Source: Candidatus Poribacteria bacterium
GTDB lineage: Bacteria; Poribacteria; WGA-4E; PCPOR2b
Direction of reading: 5' to 3'
Assembly (NCBI GenBank): GCA_027296925.1
Contig: JAPUIP010000469.1
Location: forward strand, 1-26,113
Length of the DNA stretch: 26,113 nucleotides
Position numbers and translations under genes: made by a program. The notes under the pieces were generated by a model. That model saw nothing but the letters and a program-made list of their open reading frames with translations. It had not been told where the DNA came from and did no database searches. Below, piece after piece: positions 7,625 through 15,290 of the stretch. Positions within the stretch are counted from its first letter, which is position 1. The number at the start of each line of letters is the position of its first letter.

Positions 7625-9067
7625 ATGAATCGTGTTTTGGACATCCCCCCGGCACTTTTTATTCCCCATCTGATTGCCCGCGTTCTCAACCTAGGTTTGA
7701 TAATCCTCCTGATGCCACGCTATTTCAGTGCAGATGAGATGGGAAACTACTTTCTGGCGATATTTATCACCAGCCTCATTGTAAGCATCACTGAGCTGGG
7801 CATTCATGCACCTCTCGTCCGCGAGATGAACCTGTACCTCCAGGAAGCGCGGCACTTCATTGGCAATGCACTCATCATCAGAATCTGCTTATCGATCGTC
7901 GCTTGTGGATTGATGGCCGGGAGTGCCTATCTGCTCGATTATCCGCCGATTACTCTGCAGATGATCTACCTGCTCGGTTTGGCGGAGGTCATCAATTCAA
8001 TCGCGCAACTTTTCCGCTGTGTTTTCAGAGCTTTTGAGCAGACAAAGTACGAAACCCTCACTGTGTTGGCAGAAAGAGGTTCCGTCGTTTTTGTCGGCGG
8101 GGCGTTAATTGTCCTTGAAATCGATCTGGTGAGTTTCTGCATTATCGTGCTAATTGCCAGCGTGCTCAATCTGATACTCAGTGTTGGCATTGTCGCCGTG
8201 CGATTGACACCGCTACGGTTTAAGCTTGATTTGGAAATCTGGCGACTCCTGATGCGCCGTGCCCTCCCTTTTTCACTCGGCACGCTCTTCTACATGATCT
8301 ATTTTCGGATCGATGCGGTGATGCTATCAAAGCTGAGTCCACACGGCATCGCCGCCACTGGATGGTATGGATTAGCGTATACGATTGCCATCGCCTTACC
8401 AATCATGGCGGGCGCACTTATGGGGGCGATGCTCCCTGCGATGTCTCGCGCCTTTGAAAACGAAAAAGCTGATTTTCGACCGATATACACCGGCGCGCTT
8501 CGATCGATGTTTCTGTTGGGCATGCCCTTTGCCGTCGGAATGGCAACGTTAGCCGACGAAATATCGATCGCCCTTCTTCCGAACTATGATCAAACAACGA
8601 TTGCACCCGCGTTACGGCTACTCAGTTGGTCCGGTGGGTTGACCTTTCTGACAACGGTCGTGGTCGCCGTGCTTCGGGCAACGGGTAAACGCCGTCCTTT
8701 CGCTCTGCTCATGGGAACGACTGCCCTCCTCCACATCGGATTGAATTTCATGCTTATCCCCGGAATTCAGCTACCCGGGACGGATATTGCGCTAGCGAGC
8801 CACGTTGGCGCCGCCACGTCCATGCTCATCAGTGAAGGTTATCTTTGCATTACCGGTTTCATCTACATTTCCCGACGCATCTCTAAACCCATTGAGATTG
8901 GATTCGGGCTCAAAGCCATCGCCGTTTCCGCGCTGATGGGTGTGGGGCTAATATACCTTCGGAGCCGCTTTTCGATCCGGCTCTTAATCCCCGCTGCGAT
9001 TGCCATTTACGTTGCAGCGATGGCGATACTTGGTGAGATTCGGCGGCTGAGGCAGACGTGGTCGTAA
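7625..9067 (+). CDS. MOP-superfamily polysaccharide flippase (Wzx/MurJ-like membrane exporter)
   Basis: This is a roughly 480-residue, very hydrophobic protein with about 12-14 membrane segments. It matches the size and pattern of the MATE-like MOP family that flips lipid-linked oligosaccharides across the inner membrane for O-antigen, capsule or exopolysaccharide assembly. Typical features are the N-terminal LIARVLNLGLIILLMPRYFS with GNYFLAIFI, the mid-protein ALPFSLGTLFYMIYFRIDAV with a charged RID after a long helix, and PGTDIALASHVGAATSMLIS near the last third. An in-frame TTG at 7556 would place the start inside the preceding terminator, so ATG 7625 (MNRVLDIPPALF) is preferred. No strong Shine-Dalgarno sequence is seen. 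No glycosyltransferases are adjacent, so the substrate is unknown. Wzx and MurJ subtypes cannot be separated by eye. Confidence 0.88.
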   Translation: MNRVLDIPPALFIPHLIARVLNLGLIILLMPRYFSADEMGNYFLAIFITSLIVSITELGIHAPLVREMNLYLQEARHFIGNALIIRICLSIVACGLMAGSAYLLDYPPITLQMIYLLGLAEVINSIAQLFRCVFRAFEQTKYETLTVLAERGSVVFVGGALIVLEIDLVSFCIIVLIASVLNLILSVGIVAVRLTPLRFKLDLEIWRLLMRRALPFSLGTLFYMIYFRIDAVMLSKLSPHGIAATGWYGLAYTIAIALPIMAGALMGAMLPAMSRAFENEKADFRPIYTGALRSMFLLGMPFAVGMATLADEISIALLPNYDQTTIAPALRLLSWSGGLTFLTTVVVAVLRATGKRRPFALLMGTTALLHIGLNFMLIPGIQLPGTDIALASHVGAATSMLISEGYLCITGFIYISRRISKPIEIGFGLKAIAVSALMGVGLIYLRSRFSIRLLIPAAIAIYVAAMAILGEIRRLRQTWS

Positions 9068-9111
9068 TAACCTTTACGACTTTTTCACCTACCAGGGCTC
9101 AACTTTTCCGT

Positions 9112-9140
9112 TTGACAAATACGACCGAATCGAGTATAGT
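9112..9140 (+). promoter_or_regulatory. Sigma-70-type promoter of the cupin gene
   Basis: TTGACA (9112-9117) is followed after exactly 17 bases by TATAGT (9135-9140). It lies about 70 bases upstream of the cupin start. This is a near-consensus housekeeping promoter, so transcription of the cupin is probably independent of the flippase. Confidence 0.75.
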
Positions 9141-9212
9141 GTTGTCAACTCGAATCAAGCCTTTTGCGATGGGCTACCAGAAGGAACTTAGCAGATATGA
9201 AGGAGAATTTCT

Positions 9213-9617
9213 ATGGCGCTTAACAATCCGATTCTCGACGCAACACTCAACAGTATCAGTCTTGAAGAGATCAAGAAAGAGATGGGCCCGCCCCCCTGGT
9301 CTTACCCGGTTGTCCGAGCGGATCATGTGGCGGGGATAGTCATTTATCAGAATTCAGGGCAAGTGAACGATCGGCACTGTCACGATTACGACGAATGGTG
9401 GGTCGTGCTTGAAGGTGAAATCGACTGGGTTATTGAAGGGCGTGAAGATCGACCGGTCGAAGCGAAGGCTGGAGATTTTGTCTACGTGCCGGCACAGACT
9501 TTCCATCACATTTTTCCGAAAGGTGGCAAGCCCTCTATACGTTTGGGGATTGCTCTCCCCGGACATGGGCATTTACACGAGAAACCGGCTCGGAAGGTAA
9601 AGATCACGACCGAATAA
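9213..9617 (+). CDS. Single-domain cupin protein
   Basis: This 134-residue single-domain cupin starts behind a strong Shine-Dalgarno sequence (AAGGAGA, 9200-9206). The first cupin motif is RHCHDYDEWWVVLEGEIDW, with metal ligands H55, H57 and E61. The second is GDFVYVPAQTFHHIF, with H98 as the fourth ligand. A mononuclear metal site is thus fully conserved. Cupins of this size include dioxygenases, isomerases and sugar-binding sensors, and the sequence alone does not say which. It has no signal peptide, so it should be cytoplasmic. A near-consensus promoter lies upstream and a GC-rich hairpin follows at 9644-9673, so this looks like a single-gene unit. Confidence 0.9.
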   Translation: MALNNPILDATLNSISLEEIKKEMGPPPWSYPVVRADHVAGIVIYQNSGQVNDRHCHDYDEWWVVLEGEIDWVIEGREDRPVEAKAGDFVYVPAQTFHHIFPKGGKPSIRLGIALPGHGHLHEKPARKVKITTE

Positions 9618-9643
9618 CTCATATCATTGCCTTCCATCCGCAA

Positions 9644-9673
9644 AGTCGGGGCCTAGCGAGCTAAGCCCCGACT
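9644..9673. terminator. GC-rich hairpin after the cupin gene, terminator-like
   Basis: AGTCGGGGC (9644-9652) pairs perfectly with GCCCCGACT (9665-9673). The 12-base loop can form three more pairs (TAG/CTA). It lies 26 bases after the cupin stop. No T-run follows on the plus strand, so termination would be weak; attenuation, or a dispersed palindromic repeat, is equally possible. Confidence 0.5.
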
Positions 9674-9712
9674 CCCGCGAGAAGGAACTCTGCATCTGAC
9701 AGAGGAACCGGA

Positions 9713-10426
9713 ATGCCGAATCCGCTGACCGCCCAATCGCTTCATTGGCGTAAGTCTCTTCTTAATCGGATTGAACGCCGTTATCCCATAATGGAGCGAA
9801 CAATCGCGTTGACCTCCAGACAAATCAACATAACCATTGTGGAGGATGCGGACAAGTTGCTTGAGCACCTGAGCACAGAGGATGCCGATGGGACGCTTCA
9901 TCTACCGTATTGGACATACCTTTGGCCCGCCTCGATTGGTCTGGCGCGCTATCTTGATCAAATGAGCAGACTAACAGGACATCAGATTTTAGAAATCGGC
10001 TGCGGTTTTGGGCTCGCTGGGGTGGTGGGGTGTCAGCAAGGCGGGAGGGTGTTTTTCACCGACTATAAAAGCGATGCACTGATGTTTGCTCAATATAACG
10101 TACTGCAAAACGGCTGTGCGGACCGGGCGTCGTTTGTGCAGATGGATTGGAACACCCCATGCCTAAAACGCCGATTCTCTCGCGTGCTTGCCTCGGATGT
10201 GATTTACGAAGAGAAGAACTGGCAGCCAATTCTCGCGCTAATTGAAAGATACTTGACCGTCGATGGCGAAGCCATATTCTCTGAGCCCAATCGAGCCAAT
10301 GCGCTTGGCTTCCTTGAACTCATTGGTCGCTACGGTTTCACTTACGAGACGCACACCGATGTGGTCTGCCTGGATGGGGGTTCTGCTACAATTGCCGTTT
10401 ACTGCGTGAGACGAGCTTCTCGCTGA
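9713..10426 (+). CDS. Class I SAM-dependent methyltransferase (COG3897-like)
   Basis: This 237-residue methyltransferase starts at ATG 9713 behind AGAGGA (9701-9706). ILEIGCGFGLAGVVG is motif I, binding S-adenosylmethionine. VFFTDYKSDALMFAQYN is the post-I/motif II region with the ribose-binding acidic residue, and VLASDVIYEEKNW is the motif IV/post-IV stretch. The upstream LPYWTYLWPASIGLARYL matches the W-P-A-x-x-x-L signature of the group related to lysine methyltransferase 16 / predicted nicotinamide N-methylase. Members methylate protein lysines or small molecules, and the substrate here is unknown. There is no signal peptide, so it is cytoplasmic. The neighbouring cupin is separated by a hairpin and gives no clear functional clue. 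Confidence 0.87.
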   Translation: MPNPLTAQSLHWRKSLLNRIERRYPIMERTIALTSRQINITIVEDADKLLEHLSTEDADGTLHLPYWTYLWPASIGLARYLDQMSRLTGHQILEIGCGFGLAGVVGCQQGGRVFFTDYKSDALMFAQYNVLQNGCADRASFVQMDWNTPCLKRRFSRVLASDVIYEEKNWQPILALIERYLTVDGEAIFSEPNRANALGFLELIGRYGFTYETHTDVVCLDGGSATIAVYCVRRASR

Positions 10427-10434
10427 GTTTTCGC

Positions 10435-10509
10435 AATCAAGGAACAAAGTGAAAACATGATCAAAGCATGCCATGTTCATCATCGGTGAATCAAGGTATA
10501 AAGCGAAAG
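10435..10509 (+). repeat. Pair of imperfect direct repeats downstream of the methyltransferase
   Basis: AATCAAGG-N3-AAAG-N-GAAA occurs at 10435-10454 and again at 10489-10508, a 54-base period. They lie in the non-coding stretch 10427-10717, in which I see no other gene. They could be protein-binding half-sites or a decayed duplication. Confidence 0.35.
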
Positions 10510-10717
10510 TCACGATGCCGAAGTGCAAAGATTGAAACCACATTACCGTCTATGCGTTCTTTCTAAGTACATCTTTTTTGGGACAACGGAGCAGAGAGGC
10601 ATCGGTATATTTAGCACGACGTCAAATTGCGCTTGTCTGTTCGACAAAAGCTCGGTTGCGGACGATGTGAAGTATACACTTGATTCCTTGGCTCTGCCTG
10701 ACACACTTGGAGGAAAC

Positions 10718-10792
10718 ATGATGCATCTGAGATTCCACTCAAGGGGCGGATCGATGCATCCGATATTTCACACAAAAGGGCAAACACCATGA
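10718..10792 (+). CDS. 24-residue small ORF translationally coupled to the lipoprotein gene
   Basis: ATG 10718 sits four bases behind a strong Shine-Dalgarno sequence (GGAGGA, 10709-10714). The frame ends at TGA 10790-10792, overlapping the ATG of the lipoprotein gene (ATGA), a classic coupling arrangement. The peptide is an imperfect tandem duplication of 11 residues: MMHLRFHSRGG then SMHPIFHTKGQ, then TP. At DNA level 22 of 33 bases match between the two halves. The same frame is open upstream to about 10523, but no comparable start signal is found there. The peptide is basic and His-rich. It may be a leader peptide controlling the envelope operon or a functional small protein; I do not recognise it. 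The palindrome GATGCATC occurs in both halves, 33 bases apart, and might instead be a pair of operator sites. Confidence 0.5.
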   Translation: MMHLRFHSRGGSMHPIFHTKGQTP

Positions 10793-11295
10793 CCAAATTG
10801 GCACACACAATACTGATTCTATTACATGTCACCTTGCTCAGCATAACCGCATGGTTACCTGGTTGTGGTGGCAGCAGCACGAAGAATCCAGCGCAAGAAT
10901 CGACAGAAATTGACGAAACCTTGGCAGAGGAAGCTCCTCAGGCACAATCGCTCAACATCAATGTTGAGGTCAGCCAAACCGCCGTTCGACCGGGCGAGAC
11001 GGTACAAATGACGGCAACGGTTGAACCGATTCGAGGCACCCGCATTCTCTTCAATTGGATCAACGCCACCGGTTATGGCGTGCTGCCGCCTGTAAACCAA
11101 AATAGCGTAACCTGGACTGCCCCCACCACCTTAGAGGTGGTCGAGGTCCGGGTGGAGGTCATCCAACTCGTCGTCACAGCAATTAGCCAGGTAGTTTCGG
11201 TCAAAGAGTCGGGGGTGGAGACGGATACTGAGATCTTGACAGCAAACAAAACGATACTACTTACCGTGACAAATTGGCCGGAGGGCGATAGATGA
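10789..11295 (+). CDS. Putative lipoprotein with an Ig/PKD-like domain
   Basis: This 168-residue protein begins with a hydrophobic signal (residues 5-22). It is followed by L-P-G-C with C26 as the probable lipidated cysteine; Pro at that lipobox position is tolerated but not ideal. A low-complexity Ser/Glu linker (29-52) precedes a beta-rich region with VRPGETVQMTATVEP and SVTWTAPT, a pattern of Ig-like or PKD-like folds in exported proteins. It should be membrane-anchored on the periplasmic side. It is coupled by ATGA to the small ORF upstream, and its own TGA overlaps the ATG of the LysM-M23 gene. It probably serves the same envelope function as that peptidase. The family is unknown. Confidence 0.8.
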   Translation: MTKLAHTILILLHVTLLSITAWLPGCGGSSTKNPAQESTEIDETLAEEAPQAQSLNINVEVSQTAVRPGETVQMTATVEPIRGTRILFNWINATGYGVLPPVNQNSVTWTAPTTLEVVEVRVEVIQLVVTAISQVVSVKESGVETDTEILTANKTILLTVTNWPEGDR

Positions 11296-12134
11296 CGAGG
11301 TGTCCGCCGTGTAGAAATCGCGGCACACGATGGCGTTTGGCGCGGCTTGCGGTGTACTTACTCATCTGTATCTGTCTCTTGGCAACGGAGACACCATTGG
11401 CCGCAACGCAGCCGTGGGGATTATGGCATCGTGTGCGTCGAGGGGATACGGTGTGGGGAATCGCGAATCAGTATAAAGTCTCGGTACAGTCAATCCTCGG
11501 TGCAAACCAGATTCGGTCTGCACGGCGCCTCTCTATTGGAAAAAAACTGTTCATCCCCGGCGTTGTTCCGTCGCAACAGATCGATGGGACTTTGCATCGA
11601 ATTAAGCGGGGGGATACCCTGTGGGACCTAGCTAGAAAACACCACGTCTCGGTGAATAGCCTGATGCACGTCAATAACTTGGAGTCCGCCACCAAGCTTC
11701 AGGTCAACCGAACGATTTTCATCCCCAATTCCGATGCGACAGGTTTCACGGCGCCGCTGCGCATTCCATTGACAGTCACCTCCAGTTACGGCTATCGCTG
11801 GCACCCCATTCATAAAAAGAGGAAGTTTCATCACGGCATCGATTTTCGAGTCCGGCCCGGGTTCCGTGTCTATGCGTCGAAGGCCGGAAAGGTTGTTCGT
11901 GCCGGGTGGTATGGTGGATATGGAAACGTCGTTGTCATTGAACATGCGGGTGGGTACACAACATGGTATGGACACTTATCTTCGGTGCGCGTTAAAGTCG
12001 GTCAAAAAATCAGGCTTGGACGAGTTATCGGTTTGAGTGGAAACAGTGGATCTTCAACAGGGCCCCATCTACATTTTGAAATTCGATGGAAAAGGAAGAG
12101 CGTGCATCCCACGCACTATATACGCATACCGTAG
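11292..12134 (+). CDS. LysM-LysM-M23 peptidoglycan endopeptidase (NlpD/EnvC type)
   Basis: This 280-residue protein has a positively charged N-terminus and a membrane or signal segment (about 17-38). Two LysM peptidoglycan-binding repeats start at HRVRRGDTVWGIA (46-89) and HRIKRGDTLWDLA (102-145). A C-terminal M23 (lysostaphin-type) domain carries the zinc ligands H180 and D184 (in HHGIDFR) and HLH at 259-261, so it is predicted catalytically competent, unlike degenerate NlpD/EnvC activators. M23 enzymes cleave peptide cross-bridges in murein. The start overlaps the lipoprotein stop by four bases (ATGA). The next gene adds a lytic transglycosylase domain, so this operon supplies both peptide- and glycan-cleaving activities to the cell wall. 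Confidence 0.95.
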   Translation: MTRCPPCRNRGTRWRLARLAVYLLICICLLATETPLAATQPWGLWHRVRRGDTVWGIANQYKVSVQSILGANQIRSARRLSIGKKLFIPGVVPSQQIDGTLHRIKRGDTLWDLARKHHVSVNSLMHVNNLESATKLQVNRTIFIPNSDATGFTAPLRIPLTVTSSYGYRWHPIHKKRKFHHGIDFRVRPGFRVYASKAGKVVRAGWYGGYGNVVVIEHAGGYTTWYGHLSSVRVKVGQKIRLGRVIGLSGNSGSSTGPHLHFEIRWKRKSVHPTHYIRIP

Positions 12135-12156
12135 CCGTTGGCATCAGATCTGCGTT

Positions 12157-13536
12157 GTGAGCCTCGCACATCTATTGCTGTGGATGTCGATTGCCTCGGC
12201 TTCGTTTCGCCCGGAGATTGGCACAAGAGCCCTCGGCATGAGCGGAGCGTTTATCAGCAACGCCGATGATCCAACCGGCGCACTCTGGAATCCGGCGGGA
12301 CTTGCGAATCTTCAGCGGGGCGGTTTCGTTTATGACCTTTCTCAAGGCGCATTTTCGCTGGTGTACCCCGTCCATCGAGTCGGAACGCTCGGCTTAAGCG
12401 TGTTGGATCTGAATGGTGAGGATCGGTTTTTCGTAGACGATCCGAACAATCCGATCGGCACGTTTGAGAGAGGGCACAATCAGGTGCTCGTTTCCTATGC
12501 CCGACGGATTGGTGGAGGGGTGCGGGTTGGTGGGAATATCGGATATAGTCGTGCGCCTTACACCGGCAGTCGGTGGGAACCGGGTTACGATCTGGGCGTC
12601 ATTGTAGAAACGCCCGTGCGTTTGATCCTGGGGGCAAGGCTGGTGGACATCTCCGGAGTCACCATCCCGGATGGGAACGGTGAAATTCTGAAGGAGTTCC
12701 ATCCGCAGTTCGCTCTGGGGGCAACGTGGACGCCGGCTGGACCGCTTCAGTTGAATAGCGCCCTGGATACGGCGTTGTGGCGCCTCAAAACAGGGCTTGA
12801 GGTCGGGGCGTATGGACTTGCGCTTCGCTTCGGAACCGCAATTGACCTTAGAAATGCGGACGAATCGCCGGACTGGAGTGTCGGGTTTTCTATCAATCGG
12901 GGCGGCAAACATATCCACTACGCCTACCTGCATCAGCCGGATTTGGAATACAAGCACCTACTCGCCGTCGGTTTGACATTCGGTTCCTCTTCTCAGACTG
13001 ACAATCCCCAGGCGCCAAGCCCTCTTGCCGAAGCGCCAATTGGTTCTCCGGATGCCGCGGCTTCCACACTATCCCTCGCCAAGCAGTACGGCATCGAGGT
13101 TGAACTCCTCCTCGCCATGGTCAAAACGGAATCGAACTTCAATCCCAACGCAATATCGGGCAGCGGCGCGGTTGGTCTTACGCAATTGATGCCGCCAACC
13201 GCGCAAGACCTCGGATTAAAGGTCCCGTCCTATCGGAACCCCCGTAAGCCAACACCCGACTCACACGCCGATGAACGCTTCCATCCACATAAAAACCTGG
13301 CAGCAGGTGTCCGGTATTTGAGCCTCATGCTGGCCAAGTACGATGGAAATTACGTTCTCGCGCTCGCGGCCTATAATGCCGGTCCCGGCAACGTGCAGAA
13401 AAACGTGCCGCTCATCCGTGAAACCGAACGGCATGTTGGCAAAGTCCTCAACTATTTTTATCAATACAAAGCGGATGCGGCATTGCGCGACGCCGACCTT
13501 CACAAGCTTGATGCCCTCCTCGGCAAAACTCGATAA
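12157..13536 (+). CDS. Outer-membrane PorV/PorQ-like beta-barrel fused to a C-terminal SLT lytic transglycosylase
   Basis: This 459-residue protein has a hydrophobic leader (SLAHLLLWMSIASAS). Residues about 20-285 are glycine- and aromatic-rich beta-strands opening with GTRALGMSGAFISNADDPTGALWNPAGLA, the hallmark of the FadL-like PorV/PorQ outer-membrane family. After a Pro/Ala linker comes an SLT/GH23 domain: LLLAMVKTESNFNP with catalytic E325 (codon 13129-13131), GAVGLTQLMPPTA, and AAYNAGPGNV. The latter enzyme family cleaves the MurNAc-GlcNAc bond to 1,6-anhydro-MurNAc. This pairing is unusual. The start is uncertain: GTG 12157 gives a signal with no basic n-region, while in-frame codons upstream overlap the M23 gene. 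It is the last gene of the operon and converges with the next gene. Confidence 0.85.
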   Translation: MSLAHLLLWMSIASASFRPEIGTRALGMSGAFISNADDPTGALWNPAGLANLQRGGFVYDLSQGAFSLVYPVHRVGTLGLSVLDLNGEDRFFVDDPNNPIGTFERGHNQVLVSYARRIGGGVRVGGNIGYSRAPYTGSRWEPGYDLGVIVETPVRLILGARLVDISGVTIPDGNGEILKEFHPQFALGATWTPAGPLQLNSALDTALWRLKTGLEVGAYGLALRFGTAIDLRNADESPDWSVGFSINRGGKHIHYAYLHQPDLEYKHLLAVGLTFGSSSQTDNPQAPSPLAEAPIGSPDAAASTLSLAKQYGIEVELLLAMVKTESNFNPNAISGSGAVGLTQLMPPTAQDLGLKVPSYRNPRKPTPDSHADERFHPHKNLAAGVRYLSLMLAKYDGNYVLALAAYNAGPGNVQKNVPLIRETERHVGKVLNYFYQYKADAALRDADLHKLDALLGKTR

Positions 13537-13555
13537 TCACCGAAGCCGTGCGAAA

Positions 13556-15022
13556 TCAACAGAACCGAATTGAATAGAGGTTTGCATCCGCTAACACAAA
13601 TCGCAGACGAATGGGCCGCCCAGCGAACTGACTCACATCGGTGCCGTTTTTCCACGGCACAACCCGTTCCAACGCATCACCAAACACTTCCGGGCAATCG
13701 TCTAACCCGAAGCCGGGGATGGGGTTGCCTGACTCATCTTGAATCTCGACCAGAATACTCCCTGCCGCAGACGTCGAGAAATTCATCGCGAGATGCGCGC
13801 CTTCAAAGATCAGCGGCTTCGTCACGAATTCCCCACCACTCAGCGGCGCCTGTACGGAAACGAAGCCATCGACCCGCAGTGTAAATCGCCGCCAACGGCA
13901 ATCATCACCTTGATGCGAGGCTTCGCTGGCATAGATCGAAATCTCGTCAGGTGCGCCGTCAATGTGCGATTTGGTCTCAACCAATCCCCAATTCTGGTAA
14001 TTGTCGCCATAGAACCAGTTATCTCTCAACCGCAATCCGGGGCGGATAAAAGACTCCGGCCAGATGTCGAAATGGTAGCCGTCGCGACTGCTCATGAACA
14101 TTCCATCGGTCACGGCGGTTCCCTCGCGTTGCGACTTACTGCCTCGGAGCCGGCGATACTCAAGCTGCGGCAAGGCTTTCGTTGATTCTGACCAACCTCG
14201 ATCTATGTAGCGTGTCGGAAAGCCGAGAAAGATATGCGGTGCGCGATAGTACGGAATAACCTGATTGGTGTAAAGTTCACTCCCTCGCTCCGGGGCGTAT
14301 TCCAGCCAGACAGGGTCTGACCAATTGAGGAAGTCTCTCGACGTCCCTGTCCGAATATCGCGTCCCTCGCGAAAGTCGCGATGATATTCGCGGTATTCGC
14401 CGCGTAATGTGTCCCAAAAGGCAAGGTTCTGGGAGTCAAAGGCGCCTCTGGTAATGACGGGTTGGTCTTTCATCAGTGACCAGTGGATACCGTCGGCCGA
14501 CTTGAACGCATACAGGCCACCTTCCCCGGATCCAAGCGCCTTGTACTTCTCGTCTGGTTTGCAATCTGGATTCGCGTCCTTAAAGGGAGCGAAGTTGTGT
14601 GCGCCGACTCCTTCCCAGATGATGTTGTTCTGCTTGTCGCCGTCGAACGCAATCAGTCCGAGCTCCGGTTTGGTCCAGTGTATCCCGTCATGACTTTCGG
14701 CATAGCAGACCACCTGCGGGTGCGGGTCGTGGTAGCCGTCAGGCGTATATATCACGTGACTGCCCCGGTAATACATCCGGTACAGATCGCCGTCCTGAAA
14801 CACGGTCTTATAGCCGCTGGAACTTCCCTCCCACGGATTATCATGAACACAAGCCACTTCCTGCGGCTGAGGCGCATGCAGCGTTCGCGTTGCGCCCGAG
14901 ATTTCATCAATCAGATAGTCATCGACGAACAGTTCGAGTCGATTTCCGATCTCAATGGGTGCATCCGTCTGTGCAATTGAATGTCTTGCCAGGGAAAGCA
15001 TGGCAGAAGCAACAGATATCAT
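13556..15022 (-). CDS. Secreted five-bladed beta-propeller protein, GH32/GH43-like
   Basis: This is a roughly 488-residue minus-strand protein. ATG at 15022-15020 is chosen because the complement of 15032-15038 gives GAGAGGA nine bases upstream; an alternative TTG at 15067 adds 15 residues. The N-terminus (MISVASAMLSLARHSIAQ) looks like a short signal peptide. The body shows repeated blades typical of GH32/43/68-like propellers: LFVDDYLID, YRMYYRG, SHDGIHWTKPELGL, SADGIHWSLM, TSRDFLNWSDPVWL, SRDGYHFDIWPE. A C-terminal beta-sandwich (RWRRFTLRVDGFVSVQAPLS onward) may bind carbohydrate. From memory such proteins are frequent in Planctomycetes and Poribacteria, mostly with unassigned activity. 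A role in extracellular glycan handling is inferred. No exact catalytic triad could be assigned by eye. Confidence 0.85.
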   Translation of the reverse strand: MISVASAMLSLARHSIAQTDAPIEIGNRLELFVDDYLIDEISGATRTLHAPQPQEVACVHDNPWEGSSSGYKTVFQDGDLYRMYYRGSHVIYTPDGYHDPHPQVVCYAESHDGIHWTKPELGLIAFDGDKQNNIIWEGVGAHNFAPFKDANPDCKPDEKYKALGSGEGGLYAFKSADGIHWSLMKDQPVITRGAFDSQNLAFWDTLRGEYREYHRDFREGRDIRTGTSRDFLNWSDPVWLEYAPERGSELYTNQVIPYYRAPHIFLGFPTRYIDRGWSESTKALPQLEYRRLRGSKSQREGTAVTDGMFMSSRDGYHFDIWPESFIRPGLRLRDNWFYGDNYQNWGLVETKSHIDGAPDEISIYASEASHQGDDCRWRRFTLRVDGFVSVQAPLSGGEFVTKPLIFEGAHLAMNFSTSAAGSILVEIQDESGNPIPGFGLDDCPEVFGDALERVVPWKNGTDVSQFAGRPIRLRFVLADANLYSIRFC

Positions 15023-15121
15023 TGGCAAATATCCTCTCGTTATTGGCGTGTAGTTGAAGGTCCCCAAGACAGCTTATATTTTAACATCCGAAATACAACG
15101 CTTCCATAGGCAAGAAGACAG

Positions 15122-15150
15122 TTGCATGAAAGGGAATTGTGCAGTAAAAT
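15122..15150 (+). promoter_or_regulatory. Candidate promoter for the sialidase-like gene
   Basis: TTGCAT (15122-15127) and TAAAAT (15145-15150) are separated by 17 bases and lie about 140 bases upstream of the Asp-box gene. The -10 element is good and the -35 weak. The surrounding 15023-15290 is the shared leader of two divergent genes and holds nothing else I can identify. Confidence 0.4.
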
Positions 15151-15290
15151 AGTTCTCGTGACATCGAAAGAAGAGGGTAACATCGTCGGGAGATGATGTG
15201 TCATATCTCTTTTCGGCCACGAGTGTGTGGAGTCCCCATCGCACCGATGGTCTTGAACCGAAGAGGAATTCTACGGAAAGGCAATGAACA

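Noticed and set aside
10523..10717. Longer 89-codon version of the small ORF
   Set aside because: The upstream extension has no ribosome-binding site at its start, whereas ATG 10718 has a strong one.
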